Below are positions 1-5,936 of a DNA stretch of 7,993 nt, piece after piece. This DNA comes from an uncultured Alistipes sp. (GTDB lineage Bacteria; Bacteroidota; Bacteroidia; Bacteroidales; Rikenellaceae): positions 1-7,993 of the forward strand of contig CAAGGY010000139.1 of NCBI GenBank assembly GCA_900769525.1. The letters run 5' to 3'. The notes beneath the pieces were generated by a model. The model searched no databases and was not told where the DNA came from. It worked only from the letters and a program-made list of their open reading frames with translations. The position numbers were made by a program, and so were the translations under genes. Position 1 is the stretch's first letter, and every line of letters starts with the position of its first letter.

Positions 1-2025
1 ACGCCTCTAAACCAGCAACTTGCACAGCTTGGCAAGTGGATATCTACCGCCAGCTTTATCATCGCATCGTTAATCATCGTGGGTCGCATCGTATCATTCC
101 TTTTCTTCGAGCCAACACCTCTTAGCGAGCTCACATTTATCGAGATTGCTGAGTTTGCCTTAGCTTCGATAATGATTGCCGTGACGCTCATTGTAGTAGC
201 TGTGCCTGAGGGATTGCCAATGAGCATTACCATAAGCCTTGCCCTGAGTATGCGCCGTATGCTCAAGCAAAAGAGCCTTGTGCGTAAGCTCCACGCCTGC
301 GAGACTATGGGTGCTACAACGGTGATTTGTACCGACAAGACAGGTACACTCACGATGAATCGCATGACCGTAATGGAGTATCTTCCGCTCGACAAGAGTC
401 TGGAGGAGAGGCTTGTTCACTCGATGGCAGTAAACTCAACAGCCGAGCTTGGCGAGGATGATGGTCGTGAGGTAGTTATCGGCAACCCTACCGAGGGTGC
501 ACTACTGATGTGGCTACGCAAACAGGGTATCGACTACCGTGAGGTGCGTGATAGGTATCAGATTGTGTCGCAGCAACCATTCTCCACTGAGACAAAGTAT
601 ATGTCGACGGAGGTTGTAGATACAGCTTCAGGCTCACGCCTACGCCTAATCAAGGGTGCTCCAGAGATTGTAATGTCGCTATGTAGCAAGATTGCTGGTG
701 GCTACAAGCGTAGCGACATTGAGAGAGAGCTCTTCAACTACCAGAGCCGAGCAATGCGTACGCTGGGCTTTGCCATTGAAGAGATAGAGGGCAACGGCGA
801 GCTTACGTTTGCAGGTATCATAGGTATCGCTGACCCTATTCGTGACGATGTTCGTGAGGCGATAGCCACGTGCCGCAACAATGCAGGTGTGCGTGTTATC
901 ATCGTTACGGGCGACACACCTGGTACAGCCACCGAGATTGGCCGTCAGCTTGGCCTTGTTGATGGTGTTGAGGGCGAGGTTATCACTGGCCCAGAGTTCG
1001 CACGTCTTAGCGATGACGTAGCACGTGAGATGCTCCGTGGCGACTCGCTCAAGATTATTGCTCGTGCACGCCCCGACGACAAGGCACGCCTTGTAATGCT
1101 ACTCCAGGACAATGGCGAGGTGGTAGCCGTAACGGGCGATGGTACCAACGATGCTCCAGCGCTTAGCAAGGCCCAGGTGGGACTATCGATGGGCGATGGA
1201 ACCTCGAGGGCTAAAGAGGCAAGCGACATTACGATTATAGACAACTCCTTTGCCAGCATCAACCGTGCAATAATGTGGGGACGTTCGCTATATCTCAACA
1301 TCCGCCGCTTCATCATCTTCCAGATGACTATCAACCTCTCGGCCTGCTTGATTGTGCTCCTGGGTGCATTTATAGGCCTTGAGTCGCCACTTACGGTGAC
1401 GCAGATGTTGTGGGTAAACCTCATTATGGATACCTTTGCGGCAATGGCACTGTCGTCACTTCCTGCCGACCGTGGAGTGCTAAACGAGCCACCACGCAAC
1501 CCCTCAAGCCACATCATCAACAGCAAGATGTTGCGTCGCATTGTGGGTGCAGGACTAAGCTTCTTCGTAATACTTGTAGGCCTATGGCAGCTACTCCACC
1601 ACGTTGAGATCACGGCCGTGAGAGATATTGTTTCGACTGAGAGCATGAGTCTGTTTGCGCAGAGCCTCGGCTCAATGTCGGGCAACGCAACGCCACTTAC
1701 TCGCTACGAGCTTGGCATATTCTTCTCGGTGTTTGTGATACTTCAGTTTTGGAATATGTTTAACGCCAAGTACTTCGCCACACGCCGCAGCCTACTACTC
1801 GACATCGTCGACTTAGTGCGCAACCCTAAGGCAGTAAAGGAGTCGTACAGCCTCTACTTTGTCCTCATCTCGGCTGTGATACTCCTCGGCCAGATGCTCA
1901 TCGTCAACTTTGCCAGCGAGCTCTTTGGCGTAGCACCGCTCACGCTCAGCGACTGGGGCTGGATAGTACTACTCACCTCACCCGTGCTACTTCTTCCCGA
2001 CGTGGTGCGTCTGATAAGAAAATAG
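1..2025 (+). CDS. Calcium-translocating P-type ATPase (type IIB), 5'-truncated by window edge
   Basis: An integral-membrane ATP-driven cation pump, most likely exporting Ca2+. The reading frame is open from base 1, so the start and the N-terminal part (M1-M2 and the actuator TGES motif) lie outside the window; 674 residues are visible. In order: M3-M4 with PEGLP (205-219), the phosphorylation motif DKTGT with its Asp at 334-336, the nucleotide-binding KGAPE (652-666), the hinge motif TGDGTNDAP (about 1132-1158), then M5-M10. M6 reads NLIMDTFA, the Asn/Asp pair that binds Ca2+ in this family. PEGLP plus NLIMD points to a PMCA-like calcium pump rather than a heavy-metal or K+ pump; the exact ion is inferred. 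It ends 13 bp before umuD on the same strand, so the two are probably co-transcribed. The GTG at 79 is internal and not the true start. Confidence 0.93.
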   Translation, partial: TPLNQQLAQLGKWISTASFIIASLIIVGRIVSFLFFEPTPLSELTFIEIAEFALASIMIAVTLIVVAVPEGLPMSITISLALSMRRMLKQKSLVRKLHACETMGATTVICTDKTGTLTMNRMTVMEYLPLDKSLEERLVHSMAVNSTAELGEDDGREVVIGNPTEGALLMWLRKQGIDYREVRDRYQIVSQQPFSTETKYMSTEVVDTASGSRLRLIKGAPEIVMSLCSKIAGGYKRSDIERELFNYQSRAMRTLGFAIEEIEGNGELTFAGIIGIADPIRDDVREAIATCRNNAGVRVIIVTGDTPGTATEIGRQLGLVDGVEGEVITGPEFARLSDDVAREMLRGDSLKIIARARPDDKARLVMLLQDNGEVVAVTGDGTNDAPALSKAQVGLSMGDGTSRAKEASDITIIDNSFASINRAIMWGRSLYLNIRRFIIFQMTINLSACLIVLLGAFIGLESPLTVTQMLWVNLIMDTFAAMALSSLPADRGVLNEPPRNPSSHIINSKMLRRIVGAGLSFFVILVGLWQLLHHVEITAVRDIVSTESMSLFAQSLGSMSGNATPLTRYELGIFFSVFVILQFWNMFNAKYFATRRSLLLDIVDLVRNPKAVKESYSLYFVLISAVILLGQMLIVNFASELFGVAPLTLSDWGWIVLLTSPVLLLPDVVRLIRK

Positions 2026-2038
2026 AGAACTTGCGAAT

Positions 2039-2452
2039 ATGAAACCATATCCAATAGATTGTAACGACTCGCTCGAGCTCGATATGCTGGGCGAGGTGCG
2101 TGCAGGATTTCCATCAATAGCCGATGAGGAGCCCACAGAAAAGCTCGACCTCATAAAACTGTTGGTGCGCCACCCCGCATCGACATTCTTCTTCCGCATT
2201 GGTGGCACCTCAATGGTCGAGGCCGAGATGGACGAGGGCGATATCATCATCGTCGACCGCAGCGTGGAGCCATACAACGGCTGCTCGGCAGTATGTTTCA
2301 TCGATGGCGAGTTTACCGTAAAGCGTGTGCAACGCCACGCCGACCACATAGACCTTATAGCGGCAAACCCCAAGTTCCCGACGATTCACATTACCCCCGA
2401 CAACGAGTTTGCCATCTGGGGCGTGGTGACATACGTCATCAAGCGAGCATAA
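2039..2452 (+). CDS. umuD: UmuD-like S24 family autoprotease, DNA polymerase V subunit
   Basis: LexA/UmuD-type serine-lysine autoprotease of 137 residues (E. coli UmuD has 139). In the known system, RecA-ssDNA filaments trigger self-cleavage, and the shortened UmuD' dimer joins UmuC to form the mutagenic polymerase V. The likely cleavage site is Ala22-Gly23 (AGFPS). The nucleophile is Ser58 in GGTSM and the general base is Lys95 in TVKRV. All three sit two residues earlier than the E. coli Cys24-Gly25, Ser60 and Lys97, matching a slightly shorter N-terminus. No DNA-binding domain is present, which separates it from LexA. It begins 13 bp after the ATPase stop and ends 4 bp before umuC. There is no room for its own promoter or a visible SOS box, so control probably comes from upstream of the ATPase or inside it. 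Confidence 0.93.
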   Translation: MKPYPIDCNDSLELDMLGEVRAGFPSIADEEPTEKLDLIKLLVRHPASTFFFRIGGTSMVEAEMDEGDIIIVDRSVEPYNGCSAVCFIDGEFTVKRVQRHADHIDLIAANPKFPTIHITPDNEFAIWGVVTYVIKRA

Positions 2453-2456
2453 GCCT

Positions 2457-3719
2457 ATGTTTGCCCTTGCCGACTGCAACAACTTTTTCGTCTCGTGCGA
2501 GCGAGTGTTCCGCCCCGACCTTGAGGGGCGACCAGTCGTTGTGCTCTCAAATAACGATGGCTGCGCCATAGCACGTAGCAACGAGGCCAAAGCTCTCGGC
2601 ATAAAGATGGGCGAGCCATACTTCAAGTTTCGTGACATCGCAAAGCGGCATAACATAGCCATATTTTCGGGCAACATGACCCTCTATGCCGACTTCTCTC
2701 GCCGTGTGCGTGCCGTGCTACGTGAGAGCGCTCCACAAATCGAGGTATACTCTATCGACGAGGCCTTTCTCGACCTACGTGGCATGGAGCACAACGACTT
2801 CGACACCTTTGCCAAGAGGCTCTCGGCACGTTGTCGTCGCCTTACGGGCATACCCGTCTCAGTGGGCGTAGCGCCAACCAAGACCCTGGCAAAAATAGCT
2901 GCCGAGTTGTGCAAGCACTACCCCAAACTACGAGGAGGCTGCTTTATGCACCGTGCCGAAGACATCGAGAAGGTGCTGCGCAAAACACCCATAGGTGATG
3001 TGTGGGGCATAGGCCGACGTAGTGCTCCACGCCTTGAGCTTATGGGCGTACACACTGCATGGGACTTCCGTGAACTTAACGAGGAGGCTGTGCGCAAGCG
3101 CATGGGACTGCCAGGTGTGCGCACCTGGCGAGAGCTTCACGGCATACCATCAATAGGCTTCGAGCACCAGCCACGCAACAAGCAGTCGATATGCAACTCA
3201 CGCAGCTTCTCTTCGGAGATATACGACCGCAAAAAGCTTATGGAGCAGGTTGCCAAGTTTGCAGCGATGACAGCCGAAAAGCTTCGTGAGCAACACTCAC
3301 TATGCTCACAGCTTACCGTCTTTGCCGCAACAAACCGCTTTCATAGCGACGACCTACAACAGTATGGCAATATAACAATACCCTTTGCCGAGCCAACAGA
3401 TAGCACCCTGCATCTTGTGCGTGTTGCACGTGAGGCCGTTGACGAGATGTTTGTTAGCGGCTGCGGATATAAGCGAGCAGGAGTCATCGCCTCGGGCATT
3501 AGTGAGCGTCAGGGCGTGGCACACTCAATGTTCAACTCCGAGGAGCAGGTGCAACACAAACGCCTTATGCAGGCCGTTGACACAATTAATAAGAGGTGTG
3601 GCGAGAATAGATTGGTGATAGCCTCACAGGGACTAAGTAGCGTACACTCAACAAGCGACCATCGCTCACCTCGCTACACCACACGCTGGGATGAGATACC
3701 CGTGGCAAAGATAAAGTAG
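2457..3719 (+). CDS. umuC: UmuC-like Y-family DNA polymerase (Pol V catalytic subunit)
   Basis: Error-prone translesion DNA polymerase of 420 residues (E. coli UmuC 422). The palm carboxylates are visible: Asp6 in LADCNNFF, and Asp101-Glu102 in the YSIDEAFLDL motif. The fingers segment SNNDGCAIARSNEAKALG is classic UmuC/DinB. A helix-hairpin-helix thumb follows (around PIGDVWGIGRR), then the little-finger domain beginning near SRSFSS, and the UmuC-type tail ending SPRYTTRW. Where E. coli UmuC has its clamp-binding QLNLF, this protein has AHSMF after QGV, so the beta-clamp motif looks weakened or diverged. It starts 4 bp after umuD, so the pair is translated from one mRNA. This is the last gene before the tRNA and the drop in GC content. 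Regulation by SOS is expected from the family but not visible here. Confidence 0.95.
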   Translation: MFALADCNNFFVSCERVFRPDLEGRPVVVLSNNDGCAIARSNEAKALGIKMGEPYFKFRDIAKRHNIAIFSGNMTLYADFSRRVRAVLRESAPQIEVYSIDEAFLDLRGMEHNDFDTFAKRLSARCRRLTGIPVSVGVAPTKTLAKIAAELCKHYPKLRGGCFMHRAEDIEKVLRKTPIGDVWGIGRRSAPRLELMGVHTAWDFRELNEEAVRKRMGLPGVRTWRELHGIPSIGFEHQPRNKQSICNSRSFSSEIYDRKKLMEQVAKFAAMTAEKLREQHSLCSQLTVFAATNRFHSDDLQQYGNITIPFAEPTDSTLHLVRVAREAVDEMFVSGCGYKRAGVIASGISERQGVAHSMFNSEEQVQHKRLMQAVDTINKRCGENRLVIASQGLSSVHSTSDHRSPRYTTRWDEIPVAKIK

Positions 3720-3732
3720 CGGCAAATGTGAG

Positions 3733-3804
3733 ATATTTGCACCAAAATAGAAAATAAGTGCCGAAAAAATTTGGATAACAAAAAAAAGTGCGTATATTTG
3801 CACC
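3733..3804 (+). repeat. 11-nt direct repeat ATATTTGCACC around the tRNA promoter
   Basis: The same 11 bases occur at 3733-3743 and at 3794-3804. The second copy contains most of the -7 element of the tRNA promoter. The first copy is also the right arm of a small hairpin, GCAAAT (3722-3727) with ATTTGC (3735-3740), just after the umuC stop. The upstream copy lacks the first T of TAnnTTTG, so it may be a decayed or duplicated promoter. Both copies resemble the GTAnnTTTGC core reported for CTnDOT-type attachment sites. Confidence 0.5.
3770..3800 (+). promoter_or_regulatory. Bacteroidota-type promoter for tRNA-His
   Basis: A TTTG at 3770-3773 (-33 element) is followed by 19 bp and then TATATTTG at 3793-3800. 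The latter is a perfect match to the Bacteroidota -7 consensus TAnnTTTG. Transcription should start near 3807, giving a leader of about 20 nt before the tRNA. This is read directly from the sequence; the consensus is established for Bacteroides sigma-ABfr. Confidence 0.8.
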
Positions 3805-3825
3805 CGATTTGGGAACAAATCAAAT

Positions 3826-3900
3826 GGTGGATGTAGCTCAGTCGGTTAGAGTAGAGGATTGTGGTTCCTAAGGTCGTGGGTTCGAATCCCATCTTCCACC
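3826..3900 (+). tRNA. tRNA-His (anticodon GTG), possibly chimeric at an integration junction
   Basis: A cloverleaf can be drawn. The acceptor stem 3827-3833 pairs with 3893-3899. G-1 at 3826 faces C73 at 3900, the histidine identity pair. The D-arm GCTC/GAGT is present, the anticodon GTG is at 3861-3863 in the loop TTGTGGT, and the T-arm has the loop TTCGAAT. CCA is not encoded. Two pairs are broken: T6-T67 in the acceptor stem (3832/3894) and G27-A43 in the anticodon stem (3854/3870). Both lie where the 5' half pairs with the 3' half, while the D-arm and T-arm are intact apart from wobbles. This suggests, but does not prove, that the 3' half was replaced when an element integrated. The strong promoter upstream and terminator downstream argue that it is still expressed. 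Confidence 0.88.
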
Positions 3901-3912
3901 CCTAAAAAGCAG

Positions 3913-3949
3913 AAAATCAGTCAGATACGCAAGTTCTGACTGATTTTTT
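3913..3949. terminator. Bidirectional intrinsic terminator after tRNA-His
   Basis: A perfect 13-bp stem pairs 3913-3925 with 3935-3947, with a 9-nt loop TACGCAAGT. The + strand ends in a run of T, and on the - strand the leading A run gives a U-rich tail too. It lies 12 nt after the tRNA and should end its transcript. Its stem closely resembles the terminator after the integrase (5200-5232). Confidence 0.8.
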
Positions 3950-3957
3950 TGTTATTT

Positions 3958-3989
3958 ACAATCCTCTACTCCAACCGACTGAGCTACAT
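3958..3989 (-). repeat. Inverted copy of the 5' half of tRNA-His
   Basis: Read on the - strand, these 32 bases match 3831-3862 of the tRNA-His gene at 31 of 32 positions; the only change is A to G at tRNA position 21. The match runs from acceptor position 5 to the second anticodon base and stops there. No 3' half follows on the - strand, so this is not a complete tRNA gene. A + strand transcript of this segment would be antisense to the tRNA 5' half. It may be an attachment-site relic, a template-switch duplication, or a functional antisense or primer-binding segment. Confidence 0.9.
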
Positions 3990-3992
3990 TTG
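3985..3992 (+). promoter_or_regulatory. Possible -7 element upstream of the integrase gene
   Basis: TACATTTG matches TAnnTTTG exactly and lies about 80 bp before the integrase ATG. It is formed across the edge of the inverted tRNA copy, with TACAT tRNA-derived and TTG beyond. No good -33 TTTG is seen at the proper distance, so this is a weak candidate. It also resembles the GTAnnTTTGC integrase core motif (9 of 10, CTACATTTGC). Confidence 0.3.
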
Positions 3993-4037
3993 CAAACAAA
4001 TATGCAAACAAAATCGGATGAGGCAAAATCGTTTGCA
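3991..4037. repeat. Cluster of TGCAAAC motifs before the integrase, candidate arm-type sites
   Basis: TGCAAACAAA occurs twice in direct orientation (3991-4000 and 4003-4012), 12 bp apart, and GTTTGCA occurs in the opposite orientation at 4031-4037. Short repeated motifs next to an integrase gene are typical of arm-type binding sites in tyrosine recombinase attachment regions. The role is inferred from position; the motif itself is read directly. Confidence 0.4.
3996..4010 (+). repeat. 15-nt inverted repeat flanking the integrase, left copy
   Basis: ACAAATATGCAAACA here is the exact reverse complement of 5341-5355 on the other side of the integrase gene. The pair brackets 1.33 kb that contains only the integrase, its terminator and short tRNA-like pieces. 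It may be a pair of integrase or excisionase binding sites, or the ends of an invertible or insertable unit. Confidence 0.6.
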
Positions 4038-4070
4038 AAAGCATTGTAAACCGTTAATTGCCAAATCGTT

Positions 4071-5195
4071 ATGCTAAGTGTTAGTTTTGCGTGTGTAAAA
4101 AGTCGTAAAAACAAATCGGGACAAAGCCCAATCCAAGTCTGGGTAAATGTCGATGGTCAGCGTGCCACAACCCTTCTGGACATCAAAAGTGAACCTAATC
4201 AGTTCCCAAAATTACTGAGAAGTAAACAACCTAATCCTATTCAGCAGTATTGTAACTCTGTAAGAACAAAAATTACTGATTTCTATGCAGACTCTGTATG
4301 TAAGGGCATAGCCCCCACACCAAAGCAGATAATCGAGTATATAAAGAATGGATTTACTGTTAAGCAGTATATGCTCTATGACTTATTCTCAGATTTTCTA
4401 CGCTTGGAGCAGTGCAAAATAGGTCACGATATAGATACCACTACATATAATAAATACTGTTTAGTCGTTGATAAGTTCAAAAAGGCAGTGGCTAATAAAC
4501 CAGTCAATCAACTTACAAACGCAGATGTATTGGACTTCAAATACTACCTTCTGAATGTTGCAAAGCTCGCAAATAATACCCTGTGTGGCTATATGACCAA
4601 GGCTAAGACGATATTCAACTATGCTATCGATAATGATTTAATCAGCATCAATCCATTTCGAAATATGAAGATAAAGAAGGAGGAGGTTGAGATAAATCCA
4701 CTTACCAAGGAGGAGTTGTCACTTATCATACAGAAGGATTTTCGTATTAAGCGTCTGAATCAGGTTAGAGACTGCTTCGTCTTTGCAGCCTATACTGCTA
4801 TGGCGTATGCTGATTTAGCAAGCATAACCTTTGATGATGTAAAGGAACAGAACGGAGTGTACTATATCCAGAAGAACCGAGTCAAAACAGGAGTGCAGTA
4901 CACCATACCTCTAAATGATATTGCATTGGATATACTTAAAAGGTACGACTACCAACTGCCAGTTCTCACCAATCAACGATACAATAGTTACTTGAAGGAG
5001 ATAGCAGATATATGTGGTATCGAGAAGAATCTAACCAGTCACCTTGCCAGACATACTGCTGCAACCCTAATGCTCAATAGTGGTATTCCTTTGGATGTGG
5101 TTGCTAAGATTCTTGGTCATAGAAATACTCAGATGACCGCTCACTATGCTAAGATGTTGGACAAGACCATTATTCTTACGAAGATTGACTTCTAA
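4071..5195 (+). CDS. Tyrosine site-specific integrase, Bacteroidota type
   Basis: A 374-residue tyrosine recombinase that probably integrates and excises the element at tRNA-His. Three parts are seen. An N-terminal arm-binding-like domain (about 1-95) begins SVSFACVKSRKNKSG. A helical core-binding domain follows (about 100-200). The C-terminal catalytic domain is about 210-374. Catalytic residues are Lys272 (NRVKTG), His324 and Arg327 in HLARHT, His350 in ILGHRN, and the nucleophile Tyr359 in AHYAKM. At the usual Arg I position (TGLR in most families) it has TAMAYAD, giving Ala245. Absence of Arg I is known for IntDOT of CTnDOT and common in Bacteroidota integrases, so this is probably an active enzyme. 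The ATG at 4071 gives the expected N-terminus. Its codon use is more AT-rich than umuC. It converges on the polymerase-like operon across a shared terminator. Confidence 0.93.
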   Translation: MLSVSFACVKSRKNKSGQSPIQVWVNVDGQRATTLLDIKSEPNQFPKLLRSKQPNPIQQYCNSVRTKITDFYADSVCKGIAPTPKQIIEYIKNGFTVKQYMLYDLFSDFLRLEQCKIGHDIDTTTYNKYCLVVDKFKKAVANKPVNQLTNADVLDFKYYLLNVAKLANNTLCGYMTKAKTIFNYAIDNDLISINPFRNMKIKKEEVEINPLTKEELSLIIQKDFRIKRLNQVRDCFVFAAYTAMAYADLASITFDDVKEQNGVYYIQKNRVKTGVQYTIPLNDIALDILKRYDYQLPVLTNQRYNSYLKEIADICGIEKNLTSHLARHTAATLMLNSGIPLDVVAKILGHRNTQMTAHYAKMLDKTIILTKIDF

Positions 5196-5199
5196 ACAA

Positions 5200-5236
5200 A
5201 AAATCAGTTAGGGGAAACCTCTAACTGATTTTCTTT
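5200..5236. terminator. Bidirectional terminator between integrase and the convergent operon
   Basis: A stem of 12 perfect pairs joins 5200-5211 to 5221-5232. It can extend inward through GGG/CCT to an AAA loop. T-rich on the + strand and, because of the A run before 5204, U-rich on the - strand as well. It begins four bases after the integrase stop and probably ends both convergent transcripts. Its stem is nearly the same as that of the tRNA terminator (ATCAGTTAG versus ATCAGTCAG). Confidence 0.8.
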
Positions 5237-5262
5237 TACACCATATAAGTTCCATATAGGGA

Positions 5263-5287
5263 GTTCGAATCTTAATAGGATTTGAAC
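5263..5287. repeat. Facing pair of tRNA T-arm-like sequences
   Basis: GTTCGAATC at 5263-5271 is identical to the T-loop region of the tRNA-His (3880-3888). At 5279-5287, GATTTGAAC reads on the - strand as GTTCAAATC, another typical T-arm core. Together they form a 9-bp hairpin with one G-T pair and a 7-nt loop. No complete tRNA can be drawn on either strand around them. They may be relics of tRNA attachment sites or chance. Confidence 0.45.
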
Positions 5288-5302
5288 CTAATCTTTTAAG
5301 TA

Positions 5303-5376
5303 TTGCATTTACAGATGCTTAGAAGTTTGACAAACGTATATGTTTGCATATTTGTCATTTTTCGGTTGCATTTACA
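5303..5376. repeat. 11-nt direct repeat TTGCATTTACA
   Basis: Copies are at 5303-5313 and 5366-5376, 63 bp apart, on either side of the right 15-nt inverted repeat. The second copy overlaps the stop codon of the 180-aa gene. The first copy contains a small hairpin, GCAT/ATGC. A binding-site role for recombination proteins is possible but unproven. Confidence 0.4.
5341..5355 (-). repeat. 15-nt inverted repeat flanking the integrase, right copy
   Basis: TGTTTGCATATTTGT is the exact reverse complement of 3996-4010. It sits inside a further local inverted structure: TGACAAA at 5328-5334 faces TTTGTCA at 5351-5357, and CAAAC faces GTTTG within it. It is 16 bp from the end of the 180-aa gene on the - strand. 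Confidence 0.6.
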
Positions 5377-5914
5377 CAAAATCATAGACATCTATCAGCT
5401 TTTGTAGTTCTCCTTTTATGTCTTGTTGCAATCTCATAAATGACTTGTTTTCTATCCTTACTCCGAGTGCGTACTCTGCTTGTCTAATACTGTCGTATAT
5501 TAGCTTATTGCGCTGCAACATCTCCATACAACTATCTATCGTGAGTTTATTCTCGGCTTTGCTCTTCAAGAATACACTGACCTGAAACTTCGCTGATGTT
5601 TCGATACTGCCAATGCAGTCCTTATCCCAAACGAATGATTTGAAATACTCTTGAAGAACATCGATTAGGTGCTGTATCTTAATAAGCAATTCCTCTTGCT
5701 TTGCCTTCGCTTTCTCAGAAACCTTTATTTGCTTGATTTTAAGAGCTCCTGTAGCAAGTTCCTCTACAAACCTACAAGCCAACGAGGGAAAAGCATAAGC
5801 ATATAGATACTTTCTAATCACACCTCTGGTGTTGTATAGAGCAATTCTCAATTCACAAAAATCCGTTTTAACCTCAATATCGGTAATTCCATTTATCTCG
5901 TTAAATTTCTTCAT
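5372..5914 (-). CDS. Hypothetical helical protein, downstream partner of the polymerase-like gene
   Basis: I do not recognise this 180-residue protein. It appears mostly alpha-helical, with no signal peptide, membrane segment, cysteine cluster or obvious catalytic motif. A Lys/Glu-rich stretch near residues 60-90 (VSEKAKAKQEEL) looks like an amphipathic helix or short coiled coil, and the C-terminus (IKGELQKLIDVYDFV) is another. The frame stays open up to an ATG at 5977, but that start would overlap the upstream gene by 41 bases and adds a cysteine-rich stretch unlike the rest. I therefore chose the ATG at 5914 (MKKFNEING), 22 bp after the upstream stop. The two genes are clearly one operon, so it may be an accessory factor for the polymerase-like protein, for example in DNA binding or element maintenance. 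That role is inference from context only. Confidence 0.75.
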   Translation of the reverse strand: MKKFNEINGITDIEVKTDFCELRIALYNTRGVIRKYLYAYAFPSLACRFVEELATGALKIKQIKVSEKAKAKQEELLIKIQHLIDVLQEYFKSFVWDKDCIGSIETSAKFQVSVFLKSKAENKLTIDSCMEMLQRNKLIYDSIRQAEYALGVRIENKSFMRLQQDIKGELQKLIDVYDFV

Positions 5915-5936
5915 ATTGTCTATTTTTATCAGTTCG

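Noticed and set aside
945..1685. A 246-aa open frame on the minus strand
   Set aside because: It lies wholly within the calcium ATPase, whose motifs fix the other strand; the translation is low-complexity and matches no family.
3674..3892. A 72-aa minus-strand frame beginning MGFEPTTLG
   Set aside because: It is the reverse strand of the tRNA-His T-arm and umuC tail. GFEPTT is the usual false protein start produced by translating tRNA genes backwards.
3958..3989. A second tRNA gene on the minus strand
   Set aside because: Only the 5' half is present; the sequence after the anticodon bases has no anticodon stem, T-arm or acceptor 3' strand.
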